37,670 bases of DNA from an uncultured Muriicola sp. (GTDB lineage: Bacteria; Bacteroidota; Bacteroidia; Flavobacteriales; Flavobacteriaceae). Below are positions 1-9,017 of the stretch, in pieces. The stretch lies in NCBI RefSeq assembly GCF_947258935.1, contig NZ_CAMYKH010000056.1, forward strand, positions 1 through 37,670, given 5' to 3'. Position 1 is the stretch's first letter. Each line of letters starts with the position of its first letter. Below the pieces are notes generated by a model, which did no database searches, was not told where the DNA came from, and was given only the letters and a program-made list of their open reading frames with translations. The translations under genes and the position numbers were made by a program.

Positions 1-965
1 GATTTTCTATAGGTTGCCACACCCCCTTCTAAGGCTTCCGCCTTTGGTATTCCAAGGGAAATGCCAATACCCATTCCCGGATTTGTGCCATAGGTGATCA
101 TAGGTTCAATCTTTGTACCGTCAAACACCACCTCTTTATCAAAAACAGCATCGTCATCTGTATGCAGGGTTTTCCAATATTCCATGGCGGTATCCCAGGC
201 AGCTCCTTTTGGGGTGTATTCTTTTCCCTTTATGTAGGTAAAGGTTTTATCATCCGGGGCTATCATCCCACCTCGGGCACCCATTTCAATACTTAAGTTG
301 CAGACTGTCATCCTGCCTTCCATAGACATATTTCGGAAGACTTCCCCTGCATATTCAACAAAATAACCGGTTGCTCCGGAGGTGGACAGTTGAGAAATTA
401 TATAAAGGGCAACATCCTTAGGTGTAACTGCTCTGTTTAATGAACCATCAATAGTGATCCGCATCTTTTTTGCCTTGGGCTGCATAATACACTGTGTTGA
501 GAGTACCATCTCTACCTCTGAAGTGCCAATACCAAAAGCAATAGCTCCAAAGGCTCCGTGAGTAGACGTATGAGAGTCTCCGCACACAATAGTGGCGCCA
601 GGGAGTGTAATACCATTCTCAGGTCCTATGACATGCACGATCCCATTTTTTTCATGGCCTAATCCCCAATACGGAATACCGTGTTCTGCGGCGTTCTCTT
701 CCAGTGCCTTTAACTGGTTTGCAGACAAAGGATCTTTCACTGGTAAATGTTGATTTATTGTGGGAGTATTATGGTCAGCTGTTGCAAAAGTCCTGTTAGG
801 ATACAGCACTTTGCTTTTTCTGTTCTTTAATCCCAGGAAGGCCACCGGACTGGTCACTTCATGAACCAAATGGCGATCGATAAAAAGTACATCGGGTCCA
901 TTCTCAATTTTCCTTACAACATGGGCATCCCATACCTTATCAAATAGTGTTTTCTTTGAACTCAT
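1..965 (-). CDS. leuC: 3-isopropylmalate dehydratase large subunit, partial (3' end outside window)
   Basis: LeuC with LeuD isomerises 2-isopropylmalate to 3-isopropylmalate in leucine biosynthesis, in the cytoplasm, using a 4Fe-4S cluster. About 321 codons are present, read from the minus strand. The N-terminus begins [17 protein letters not shown], followed by [16 protein letters not shown], both typical of LeuC. Near the window edge the protein reads [13 protein letters not shown], the aconitase-fold segment that precedes the cluster cysteines. The three cysteine ligands would lie in the missing C-terminal third, so they cannot be checked. ATG at 965 is preferred. An in-frame ATG at 974 would add three residues, but it lies only a few bases from the start of the RNA predicted from the box at 987-994. 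leuD, leuA and leuB probably follow beyond the edge; that is inference from usual gene order. Confidence 0.95.
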   Translation of the reverse strand, partial: MSSKKTLFDKVWDAHVVRKIENGPDVLFIDRHLVHEVTSPVAFLGLKNRKSKVLYPNRTFATADHNTPTINQHLPVKDPLSANQLKALEENAAEHGIPYWGLGHEKNGIVHVIGPENGITLPGATIVCGDSHTSTHGAFGAIAFGIGTSEVEMVLSTQCIMQPKAKKMRITIDGSLNRAVTPKDVALYIISQLSTSGATGYFVEYAGEVFRNMSMEGRMTVCNLSIEMGARGGMIAPDDKTFTYIKGKEYTPKGAAWDTAMEYWKTLHTDDDAVFDKEVVFDGTKIEPMITYGTNPGMGIGISLGIPKAEALEGGVATYRK

Positions 966-986
966 ATTTAGCATTTTCTAAACTAA

Positions 987-994
987 CAAATCTA
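987..994 (-). promoter_or_regulatory. candidate -7 box of the leuC promoter
   Basis: Read on the minus strand this is TAGATTTG, an exact match to the Bacteroidota -7 consensus TANNTTTG. It places the transcript start roughly 15 bases before the leuC ATG at 965. I found no clear TTG -33 element at the right spacing, so the call rests on one box only. Confidence 0.4.
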
Positions 995-1082
995 AAAATT
1001 AGGGATTGGAAACGAAATTGGGCTTTCCTAAAATTACGACGTTCAAAACGCCTTCAAGGCTCAACTTTTAAAGAATATTCCT

Positions 1083-3188
1083 TTAACTGATATAGTTCCA
1101 GATATTTTTATGCTTCAATAACCGGGCATAAGATATGCGTAGTGCCTTATTTTTTTCCAGTTGTAAGCCAGGATCTTCATTGAGCAGTTGTATCGCAAAA
1201 TACCTGGCAGTTTTAAGAATGTCATTGTCCTTTACGATGTCGGCAATTTTAAGGTTTAGCAGGCCACTTTGCTGGGTTCCCATAAGATCACCAGGGCCTC
1301 TTAGTTTAAGATCAACTTCAGCTATTTCAAAGCCATCATTGGTCTGTACCATGGTCTCCAGCCTTGTTTTAGCTTCCGAAGTTAGTTTTTGGCCGGTCAT
1401 CAGGATACAATAACTTTGGTCTCCTCCACGCCCAACACGGCCGCGTAACTGATGCAATTGAGACAGCCCAAATCGTTCTGCACTCTCAATGATCATTACC
1501 GTTGCATTAGGGATATTGACACCTACCTCTATGACAGTTGTGGCAACCATTATATGGGTTTCGCCTTTCACAAACCTCGCCATTTCATAGTCCTTGTCCT
1601 CAGATTTCATTTGCCCGTGTACTATGGATATCTGGTATTGTGGAAGGGGAAATTCGCGCACCATACTCTCATAGCCATCCATTAGGTCTTTGTAATCTAG
1701 AGCCTGAGATTCTTGTATTAAAGGATAGACCACATAGATCTGCCTGCCTTTTTTGATCTCATCTTTAATAAAACGAAAAACCTTGAGTCTATTGGCATCG
1801 AACCTATGTACAGTCTTTACAGGTTTCCTACCCGGAGGAAGCTCATCGATGATAGAAATGTCTAGGTCTCCATACAAACTCATGGCAAGGGTACGGGGGA
1901 TAGGTGTGGCGGTCATAACCAGAATATGTGGAGGGATGTCATTTTTATGCCACAATTTAGACCGCTGTGCCACGCCAAACCGGTGTTGCTCATCTATAAT
2001 GGCCAGCCCCAGATTATGGAATTGCACCTTGTGCTCCAGCACCGCGTGTGTCCCAACCAGTATATGAAGTTCGCCACTTTCCAATTGTTCATGGATGCCC
2101 TTTCTAACCGATTTTTTCACGGAGCCGGTAAGGAGTGCGAGTTTGATATCCATACTACCCAGGATCTCCTTCAGACCATTAAAGTGCTGATTGGCGAGTA
2201 TCTCCGTTGGCGCCACAAGGCAAGACTGAAAGCCATTGTCTATTGCCAGAAGCATGCTCATAAGTGCAACGATGGTCTTTCCTGAACCCACATCTCCCTG
2301 TAAAAGCCTGTTCATTTGGGCATTACTGCCAAGATCGGCTCGTATCTCTTTGATAACCCTTTGCTGAGCCGATGTTAGTTCAAATGGCAGATGATCTTTA
2401 TAAAAGGTGTTGAAATGTTCGCCCACCTGAGAAAAAGGAAAGCCTTTTATCTTTTGTTTTCGCAGTAATTTCTTGGAGATGAGTTGAAGTTGAATATAAA
2501 AGAGCTCTTCAAATTTCAATCTGAATTGCGCCCTGGCCAATAGATGCTGGTCTCTTGGAAAGTGAATGTTAAATATGGCTTCACTACTGGAAATGAGTTT
2601 TAAATCTTCCAGGATCTGATCTGATAGCGTCTCCGGATAAATTCCTTTTGTTTCTGTAAAAAGTTGCTTCACCAGATTGCTGACTACTCTGTTGGTGATC
2701 CCTTTGTTACTAAGTTTTTCGGTAGAAGGATAGATGGGCTGCATGGCAATACGCAGACCCTGTTCGTGATCTGAGAGTAATTCCATATCAGGGTGAGGCA
2801 TGGAAAATGTTCCATTGAACCAATTGGTTCTCCCAAAGATCACATAGGGTACATTGATCTGCAGTTGTTCCTTGATCCATTTTTGACCACGGAACCAGAC
2901 AAGTTCCATTTCTCCTGTGTTATCTACAAAGGTTGCTACCAGTCGTTTCCCCTTTTTTTGTTCTATTGTTTTTAGGTGTACTATTTTACCTATGAGTTGT
3001 ACCTCGGCAGAGTTGCGTTCCAGCTCATTTATCTTGTAGTACTTGGTCTTGTCAATATACCGGTTAGGGTATAGACTTAAGAGATCTTCGTAGGTCCGAA
3101 TACCAAGCTCTGACTGCAATGCCTGGGCTCTGTTTGGGCCTACACCTTTAAGATAGGTGATGGGAGTCTGTAAGAGATTGGGATCCAT
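1083..3188 (-). CDS. recG: ATP-dependent DNA helicase RecG
   Basis: RecG remodels stalled replication forks and branch-migrates Holliday junctions. The 701 residues match the usual length. The N-terminal wedge region holds a helix-hairpin-helix-like start (YLKGVGPNRAQAL, about 12-24) and an OB fold (about 60-135). The superfamily 2 helicase core follows: Walker A GDVGSGKT with Lys304, motif II DEQH within IIDEQHRFGVAQR, motif III TATPIPRT, and motif VI QLRGRVGRGGDQSYCIL. The C-terminus (DLKLRGPGDLMGTQQSG) is the usual RecG tail. The gene diverges from the aminopeptidase at 3264, with about 75 bases between starts. Nothing in the sequence looks truncated or altered. Confidence 0.97.
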   Translation of the reverse strand: MDPNLLQTPITYLKGVGPNRAQALQSELGIRTYEDLLSLYPNRYIDKTKYYKINELERNSAEVQLIGKIVHLKTIEQKKGKRLVATFVDNTGEMELVWFRGQKWIKEQLQINVPYVIFGRTNWFNGTFSMPHPDMELLSDHEQGLRIAMQPIYPSTEKLSNKGITNRVVSNLVKQLFTETKGIYPETLSDQILEDLKLISSSEAIFNIHFPRDQHLLARAQFRLKFEELFYIQLQLISKKLLRKQKIKGFPFSQVGEHFNTFYKDHLPFELTSAQQRVIKEIRADLGSNAQMNRLLQGDVGSGKTIVALMSMLLAIDNGFQSCLVAPTEILANQHFNGLKEILGSMDIKLALLTGSVKKSVRKGIHEQLESGELHILVGTHAVLEHKVQFHNLGLAIIDEQHRFGVAQRSKLWHKNDIPPHILVMTATPIPRTLAMSLYGDLDISIIDELPPGRKPVKTVHRFDANRLKVFRFIKDEIKKGRQIYVVYPLIQESQALDYKDLMDGYESMVREFPLPQYQISIVHGQMKSEDKDYEMARFVKGETHIMVATTVIEVGVNIPNATVMIIESAERFGLSQLHQLRGRVGRGGDQSYCILMTGQKLTSEAKTRLETMVQTNDGFEIAEVDLKLRGPGDLMGTQQSGLLNLKIADIVKDNDILKTARYFAIQLLNEDPGLQLEKNKALRISYARLLKHKNIWNYIS

Positions 3189-3236
3189 TTGTCTAAATTA
3201 ACGGTTACCGTACTCAACTGCAACAGATCAAAATAC

Positions 3237-3244
3237 TAAATTTG
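3237..3244 (+). promoter_or_regulatory. candidate -7 box for the aminopeptidase-patatin pair
   Basis: TAAATTTG matches TANNTTTG exactly. The transcript would begin near 3250, about 14 bases before ATG 3264. This argues against the in-frame GTG at 3249 being the start codon. No convincing TTG -33 element is visible. Confidence 0.4.
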
Positions 3245-3263
3245 AAAAGTGAACAATCCCCTT

Positions 3264-5357
3264 ATGAGAAAATTTGTTCTTTTAGGATTACTTTTATTAA
3301 GTATTAGCCCACTGTTTTGTCAGTTGAACTCTAAAGTTGATTTTCTCAGCGGACAAATAGAGCTGTATATACAGCCAACTAATAAGACAATAGAAGGTAA
3401 GGTAGTATATCGGTTACAAGTTTCGGAAAAAACAAATTCCATCTTAATCGATGCCCGGAATATGCAATTTATGTCGGTACTTCTCAATGGTAGGAAGGTT
3501 AAATTTTCTTACGATGATAAGCAACTAGTACTGAATAAAAAATTAAAAACAGGGAAGGAATATAGCCTGGAACTCTCCTATTCCTGTTCACCCAAACAAA
3601 CGGTCTATTTCCTGGGGTGGGAGGATGAAATAATGGATAATGAACAGATCTGGACACAAGGGCAGGGGAAGTACAGCAGTCATTGGGTACCCTCTTTTGA
3701 TGACATGAACGAGAAGGTGGAATTCGATCTGAACATCACTTTTGATAAAAATTACACGGTTGTCGCTAACGGTAAATTGATCAATACTTCTGAAAATGGT
3801 CAACTTAAAAGGTGGTACTTTGACATGTCACAACCCATGAGCAGCTATCTGCTGGCCTTTGCTATTGGAAATTACAGGTCGAAGGAAATTATATCCAATT
3901 CCGGGATTTCCATTACTAATTATTTCTATCCCAAGGACAGTAGTTTGGTAGAACCCACCTTTAGATACACCAAAGAGATCTTTGATTTTATGGAGAGAGA
4001 AATAGGTATTTCTTATCCCTGGCAAAACTATAAGCAGCTGCCTGTGCGCGACTTTCTATATGCCGGAATGGAAAATACTGGCACCACCATTTTTTCGGAG
4101 TCCTACATGATAGATTCTATTGCATTTGCTGACAAGAATTATGTAAATGTCAATGCCCATGAACTTACTCATCAATGGTTTGGCAATTTAGTAACCGAAG
4201 TAGATGCCTCTAGTCATTGGCTTCATGAGGGCTTTGCCACCTTCTATGCCTCATTGGCGGAGAAAGAACTCTTTGGAGATGAGTATTTCTATTGGTTGCT
4301 TTTTGACAAAGCTCAGGCATTGGAGGCGCTTGCCAGAAAAGGGGAGGGGGAGTCACTGCAAGATCCTAAGGCTAGTAGTATCACATTTTACGATAAGGGA
4401 GCTTTGGGAGTATACGTTCTTCGGGAACGATTGGGAGAAGACATTTTTAAAAAAGGGATACATACCTTCTTTAACACCTATCAATTTAAGAACGCCTCGG
4501 TCACGGATTTTATGGAGGTTATGGAAAGAACCAGTGAGCAAGACCTGAGTGATTTCAAGATGAACTGGTTGCGAGATACTCAATTTCGCTCTGAAGAAAT
4601 ATTGGCCAACCTAAGAAAGAATTGTGTTCCCATCGATCGTTTCCTAAGAATGCAACGCGAGCTTACTACAAGTCCTGAAAACAATGAGGCTATTCTGAAA
4701 CGCTATTGGGATACTACATCATCCTCAGAATTCAGGAAGCGCATCATTGCACTGTATTATAAATCGCTTTCGATTGATTTCTTAAAAATAGCTTTTAATA
4801 CTAAAGATCTAAAGGTGAGACAGGCACTTGCACTAATCCCAGGACCGATATCTGATCCTTTGATCGAAAGCTACGAATCCTTGCTATTAGACAAAAGCTA
4901 CATTACCATTGAGAACACCCTTTACCGGCTTTGGATACAAAGTCCCGAACACCGCGAGAAATATTTGGACAAAACCAGGTCGCTGATTGGATTTTCGAAT
5001 AAGAATATCAGACAATTATGGTTGCTTTTGGCCATCCTAACCAGGGACTATGGAAGCCCGGAAGAAAGATCTCAATACCAAAAAGAGCTATTCGGGTATA
5101 CAGCGGCATACCATCCCATGGAGGTTAGGCAGCTGGCTTTTGGTCTGATAGGGGAGGTATTTCCTTATACGGATCAAAACCTAAAGGATCTGATCAATGC
5201 AGCGGTGCATCCTGTTTGGCAATTTAAGCAGTTTGCCCGAGGGATCATTGATAGACTGCTGAATGATAAAGAACAAAATCAACGCCTTACTTTGCTTTTA
5301 GATGAGCTAGATAGTGAGGAATATCAGTATCTTTCTTTAAAATTACAGCAAGAATGA
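3264..5357 (+). CDS. secreted M1 family zinc aminopeptidase
   Basis: This is an exported metalloaminopeptidase that would trim N-terminal residues from peptides, probably in the periplasm or at the outer membrane. A signal peptide is clear (MRKFVLLGLLLLSISPLFCQ). The M1 features are all present: the substrate-binding motif GMEN (in YAGMENTGTTIF), the zinc site HELTH at 299-303 with the third ligand Glu322 eighteen residues later (WLHEGFATF), and the catalytic Tyr context FYDKGALG. The last third is helical, as in M1 enzymes with an ERAP-like C-terminal domain. ATG 3264 is chosen over GTG 3249 because it starts the signal peptide directly and fits the promoter box at 3237-3244. The stop overlaps the next start as ATGA, so the patatin gene is probably translationally coupled. 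Confidence 0.93.
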   Translation: MRKFVLLGLLLLSISPLFCQLNSKVDFLSGQIELYIQPTNKTIEGKVVYRLQVSEKTNSILIDARNMQFMSVLLNGRKVKFSYDDKQLVLNKKLKTGKEYSLELSYSCSPKQTVYFLGWEDEIMDNEQIWTQGQGKYSSHWVPSFDDMNEKVEFDLNITFDKNYTVVANGKLINTSENGQLKRWYFDMSQPMSSYLLAFAIGNYRSKEIISNSGISITNYFYPKDSSLVEPTFRYTKEIFDFMEREIGISYPWQNYKQLPVRDFLYAGMENTGTTIFSESYMIDSIAFADKNYVNVNAHELTHQWFGNLVTEVDASSHWLHEGFATFYASLAEKELFGDEYFYWLLFDKAQALEALARKGEGESLQDPKASSITFYDKGALGVYVLRERLGEDIFKKGIHTFFNTYQFKNASVTDFMEVMERTSEQDLSDFKMNWLRDTQFRSEEILANLRKNCVPIDRFLRMQRELTTSPENNEAILKRYWDTTSSSEFRKRIIALYYKSLSIDFLKIAFNTKDLKVRQALALIPGPISDPLIESYESLLLDKSYITIENTLYRLWIQSPEHREKYLDKTRSLIGFSNKNIRQLWLLLAILTRDYGSPEERSQYQKELFGYTAAYHPMEVRQLAFGLIGEVFPYTDQNLKDLINAAVHPVWQFKQFARGIIDRLLNDKEQNQRLTLLLDELDSEEYQYLSLKLQQE

Positions 5358-6265
5358 GAGCACTCGTCATTTCAGGAGGTGGAAGCAAAGGAGCCTTTGC
5401 AGGTGGGGTGGCCCAGTATTTAATGGAGCAACGTAATCACAAGTACGATCTTTTCTTAGGTACTTCCACAGGTAGTTTGCTAATCTCGCACCTTGCATTA
5501 CAGAAAATTCAGAAGATTAAAGACGTTTATACTTCGGTAAACCAGGATAGTATATTTAGCAATTGCCCATTCACTATTCAAAAGAAACACGGTATTTCTA
5601 ACATTGGAATAGCTCACTGGAATGTACTAAAGAACTTTTATCGCGGTAGCAAGACCTTTGGAGAGAGCCACAATCTGCTAACCCTAATTAGAAATACCAT
5701 TACCCCGGAAGAATTTGAAACCCTTAAAAACGGTCCAAAGGACATAGTGGTAACTGTGTCTAACCTTTCATTAAATCAGATCGAATACAAGTCCATCAAT
5801 GATTTTGAATATGACGACTTCTGTGAATGGATCTGGATCTCATGTAATTATACGCCTTTTATGAGTCTGGTGCGTAAGGAGGGCTGCGAATATGCTGATG
5901 GAGGTTTGGGCAGTATGGTCCCAATTGAAGAAGCTGTAAAGAGAGGGGCCACAGTTGTGGATGCTATCATCCTTCATACAGAAACAACCCATTTTAACAG
6001 GATGCCCTCCCGAAATGCGTTCTCACTGCTAACCAATATGTTCGCTTTTATGCTAGACAGGATAGAACGTCAAAATATCCGTATTGGAAAATATGTGGCA
6101 AACAACAATGACGCCATCATCAATTTGTATTATACTCCAACGGTGCTTACAACCAATTCATTGATCTTTGAGAAAGATAAGATGACCTCCTGGTGGGAAA
6201 GTGGTTTTCAGTATGCCGAAATGAAAAGTCATCAGCATAGTCAGTTACAGATGAATCTTGAGTAA
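5354..6265 (+). CDS. patatin-like phospholipase
   Basis: Patatin-family lipases hydrolyse acyl chains from phospholipids or other lipids with a Ser-Asp dyad. All signature elements are visible: the oxyanion-hole loop GGGSKG (8-13), the nucleophile elbow GTSTG with Ser38, and the DGG motif (YADGGLG) with Asp182. No signal peptide or membrane segment is seen, so the protein is likely cytoplasmic. The start ATG overlaps the aminopeptidase stop by four bases (ATGA), indicating one operon. At 303 residues it is a single-domain member without the C-terminal surface-antigen barrel found in larger patatins. The actual lipid substrate cannot be read from the sequence. The stop lies only five bases from the convergent gene at 6270. 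Confidence 0.92.
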   Translation: MRALVISGGGSKGAFAGGVAQYLMEQRNHKYDLFLGTSTGSLLISHLALQKIQKIKDVYTSVNQDSIFSNCPFTIQKKHGISNIGIAHWNVLKNFYRGSKTFGESHNLLTLIRNTITPEEFETLKNGPKDIVVTVSNLSLNQIEYKSINDFEYDDFCEWIWISCNYTPFMSLVRKEGCEYADGGLGSMVPIEEAVKRGATVVDAIILHTETTHFNRMPSRNAFSLLTNMFAFMLDRIERQNIRIGKYVANNNDAIINLYYTPTVLTTNSLIFEKDKMTSWWESGFQYAEMKSHQHSQLQMNLE

Positions 6266-6269
6266 TTAC

Positions 6270-6788
6270 TTACCAAAGTTCACCTATCTCCCTTTTTACA
6301 TAAGACAGAGCCGTAGCCGAAGGTGATTGCCTATCCATAGTTTCATTGAGAATATCTTCCCGAAGTTTGTCTGAAGAATCAGATTCACTCAATGCAGCAC
6401 GTCTGATTGCCTGAATTGTGGCACTTTTGGCCGCTTTAATGACATTCCAGCATTCATCACTCATATAGATCTGCTGTGAAAGATTGTGATCAAATTCATT
6501 CTCTATATTCTTGATCAAAAGGTTCTCATAATCCGCTTTGTCGGCCGATTTTGGAGCAACCCTCACAACGAGATTAGGTATGGAAATTCGTTCAAGAAAG
6601 AGAGCCAATCGTTCATAGGCCTGAAGCCTGATAGGTAAGGTATTTGTTTGTGAATCTTTATGGAGCAAATAACGCCTCCTTCCTTCTTCATTTTTGGTAT
6701 GAAGTCTGAAAAAATAAAAAGCAACAGCCCCTGTGACAACTGCTGGTAATAAAAAGCCGAATAATTGAAGGATTCCGTCTCCGGTCAT
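6270..6788 (-). CDS. conserved membrane-anchored protein of unknown function
   Basis: I do not recognise a characterised family. The 172 residues begin with one transmembrane helix (about 8-27, LFGFLLPAVVTGAVAFYFF), followed by a short basic stretch (GRRRYLLHK) that suggests the rest is cytoplasmic. The remainder is predicted helical and soluble, with QAYERLALFLERI, a middle NEFDHNLSQQIYMSDECW and the C-terminal end SYVKREIGELW. Proteins with this layout are common as single genes in Flavobacteriia, which is recollection, not a search. Codon use looks like the neighbours. It stands between the convergent patatin gene and the OmpA-like operon, about 105 bases downstream of the latter, so it may be read from its own promoter. 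Confidence 0.7.
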   Translation of the reverse strand: MTGDGILQLFGFLLPAVVTGAVAFYFFRLHTKNEEGRRRYLLHKDSQTNTLPIRLQAYERLALFLERISIPNLVVRVAPKSADKADYENLLIKNIENEFDHNLSQQIYMSDECWNVIKAAKSATIQAIRRAALSESDSSDKLREDILNETMDRQSPSATALSYVKREIGELW

Positions 6789-6894
6789 GATGTTTGGTAT
6801 TTAGGTGGTTTTACGAAACTACAACGCATAGATTTATTAAAAAGTATAATATTAAAGTTAGCTTCAAAGGTCAAATTAATAATCGTCAGGACAC

Positions 6895-7728
6895 TTACTT
6901 CATCATTTCTTTTATTGTTTTGTAAAAGCTATCATAAGGCGGTTGAACCCTTATTTTAGTAGTGGTCTCAATTCCATCAAAACCAAACTCACTCTTGCCA
7001 ATGGCCTGCATACGCTCTGGCGAAATAGCATAGGTGTTAGTTAAGACACGCACCACAGAAGCGGCCTGGAGGGCACTGAGATCCCAATTGTCTGTCAGTT
7101 TTAGTTCCTTGAATTCCAAAGCGTTGCTATTAGTTTCAACCAATATTTTTAAGTTAGGTTGTTGTTTCAATACCCTGGCGATCTTTTCCAATACTGGCAA
7201 GGCACGCTCTACTACGGCAAAATTCTTATCAACTTCATTGAAGAGAAATGTGTTCTCCAGGATAATGGTCACAGCCCCATTGTTTAATCCGGTTTTGGCA
7301 TCGGTACCCAAGACGTTTTTAAAGGATGTGAGCAGGTCTAGGGTTACAGAATCAGTTCGTGTTAGGGCATCATTGATCATTTTTAATTGCTTCTCTTTGG
7401 TGCGAAGCGTTTCTAAAGACTTGCCGATATTGTCTGTTTTCTTATTGGAAAGTTCCGTGAAATTTGTGAGGTTCTCCAGAAGCGACGCATTGGTTGCCTT
7501 TAATTCATCCAATTGAATATTAACCGCCTCCATTTCTCCCTTATATCTTGCTGCTTCCTGTTTGCTGGACGATAGGTCTGACTTTGTAGTTTGTAAGTCA
7601 GTTTCCAACTCAGCCACCTTCAGGATCAAATCCTTCTTTTTCTGTGCAGATCCAATGCCCGTCATACATATCACCAATAGAAGGCTAATATTTCTCTTGA
7701 TCTTCATATAAAATCGATCTTTATTCAT
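6895..7728 (-). CDS. OmpA-like protein with degenerate peptidoglycan-binding domain
   Basis: The protein is exported (core MKIKRNISLLLVICMTGIGSAQ), then forms a long coiled coil (about 35-130), then an OmpA-like C-terminal domain (about 145-265). It is a clear paralogue of the lipoprotein at 12699-13562: both share the coiled-coil layout and the segment DNWDLSA. The residues that grip peptidoglycan are lost. Where the paralogue has GHTDN this one has TNSNA, so the Asp is Asn192. SAKRA is replaced by SALQA, so the Arg is Gln211. NRRTRI is replaced by ETTTKI. There is no lipobox, so it is probably soluble in the periplasm. The start ATG shares one base with the upstream stop (TAATG), suggesting coupling to the M20 gene; a second in-frame ATG at 7707 would start directly at the signal peptide. 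Confidence 0.82.
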   Translation of the reverse strand: MNKDRFYMKIKRNISLLLVICMTGIGSAQKKKDLILKVAELETDLQTTKSDLSSSKQEAARYKGEMEAVNIQLDELKATNASLLENLTNFTELSNKKTDNIGKSLETLRTKEKQLKMINDALTRTDSVTLDLLTSFKNVLGTDAKTGLNNGAVTIILENTFLFNEVDKNFAVVERALPVLEKIARVLKQQPNLKILVETNSNALEFKELKLTDNWDLSALQAASVVRVLTNTYAISPERMQAIGKSEFGFDGIETTTKIRVQPPYDSFYKTIKEMMK

Positions 7729-9008
7729 TATGATTTATTTAAATAATCTAAACTCATTTCAGTAAGTGCTCGCACACCTAAAAGTAGCCCACTGTCATCG
7801 ATTAGAAAGTCGGGCGTGTGGTGTGGAAAAGACTCAGTATTTCCTGGGGTCATACCGCCAAGGAAGAAGAAAAACCCGGGAACTTCTCGCTGAAAATAAG
7901 AAAAATCTTCAGCGCCTGTAATGGCCTTATGTACCTCCACATTACTTTCACCTGCAACCCTTAGAATAGTAGGTAACATCATAGTTACCAGATCCGGATC
8001 ATTATAGGTGATATCCGTAGCATCCTTGATCTCAATAGAAGCTTCGCCCCCGTATGCCTTTGCGATCATAGGTACCATTTCCATCATCCTTTTGTTCAGT
8101 TTGTCCTTCATATCATAGTCAAGCGTCCTGATAGTCCCTATCATTTCAGCACTTTCCGGAATGATATTAAAACGAACGCCACTCTTGATCTTTCCAACGG
8201 TAATAACCGCCGGTTCTTTGGTAAGTTCGGTTTCTCTGCTTATAATTGTTTGTAAACCGTCAATGATCTTAGCACTGATCAAAATAGGATCTACTCCGGA
8301 CCAGGGTTCCGATCCATGACTCTGTTTCCCTTTTACAATGATGGTGAAACTCTGTGCGGCCGCCATAGCTCCTCCAGATTTGTACTGGATAACTCCAACA
8401 GGAGTTTGAGAATCGATATGCAGTCCGAATATGGCATCCACATCAGGATTTTTTAAAACTCCTTCTTTCACCATTAGAAGGGCACCTCCTTCTTCTCCCG
8501 GTGGGGGCCCTTCTTCAGCCGGTTGAAAAATAAACTTTACGGTACCTTTAATTTTGTCTTTGTTTTTTGCCATTACTTCAGCAACACCCATCAGAATGGC
8601 TGTGTGCGTATCGTGGCCACAAGCATGCATTACACCTACTTTCTCACCAAGAAATTCTGAGGTAACCGTGGATTTATAAGGCAGATCGTTGCGTTCATAA
8701 ACCGGTAAGGCATCAATATCTGCCCTCAGGGCAACTGTTTTACCCGGGCTATCTCCTCTTAAAACACCTACCACACCGGTATAGGCAATGCCGGTTGAAA
8801 CTTCTATACCGAGCAATTTTAAATGGGCTGCTATCTTTTCTGCTGTCTTGAATTCTCTATTGGAAAGTTCGGGATTTTGGTGAATGTCTCTGCGCCATTC
8901 AATCACCTTTTTTTCCACATTCAAATAGGAATCATTTAGAGCAGTCCCCTGAGAAAAGCCGGAGATGGCTACCAAACAGCTTGAAATTAATAGTACTACT
9001 TTTTTCAT
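7728..9008 (-). CDS. secreted M20 family metal-dependent amidohydrolase
   Basis: This family (hippurate hydrolase, N-acyl-amino-acid deacylase and carboxypeptidase Ss1 relatives) cleaves amide bonds of N-acylated amino acids or small peptides with a binuclear metal site. A signal peptide is present (MKKVVLLISSCLVAISGFSQ), so it works outside the cytoplasm. Family marks include HQNPELSNREF, ALRADIDALPV, the metal motif HACGHDTH, the catalytic glutamates in QPAEEGPPPGEEGGA, the dimerisation-domain HGSEPW, and the C-terminal ligand region ITGAEDFSYF. Length (426) is normal plus signal peptide. It lies nine bases downstream of the DsrE-like gene and overlaps the OmpA-like gene by one base, so the three appear to form one transcript. 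The exact substrate is not known. Confidence 0.92.
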   Translation of the reverse strand: MKKVVLLISSCLVAISGFSQGTALNDSYLNVEKKVIEWRRDIHQNPELSNREFKTAEKIAAHLKLLGIEVSTGIAYTGVVGVLRGDSPGKTVALRADIDALPVYERNDLPYKSTVTSEFLGEKVGVMHACGHDTHTAILMGVAEVMAKNKDKIKGTVKFIFQPAEEGPPPGEEGGALLMVKEGVLKNPDVDAIFGLHIDSQTPVGVIQYKSGGAMAAAQSFTIIVKGKQSHGSEPWSGVDPILISAKIIDGLQTIISRETELTKEPAVITVGKIKSGVRFNIIPESAEMIGTIRTLDYDMKDKLNKRMMEMVPMIAKAYGGEASIEIKDATDITYNDPDLVTMMLPTILRVAGESNVEVHKAITGAEDFSYFQREVPGFFFFLGGMTPGNTESFPHHTPDFLIDDSGLLLGVRALTEMSLDYLNKS

Positions 9009-9017
9009 AATTATAAA

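Noticed and set aside
1040-1070. Small GCC-TTGAA-GGC hairpin as a recG terminator.
   Set aside because: The stem is only three to five bases and is followed by GTTTTG, not a proper T run.
3249-3263. GTG start for the M1 aminopeptidase.
   Set aside because: ATG 3264 begins a normal signal peptide, and the predicted transcript starts at about 3250, so GTG 3249 would not be in the RNA.
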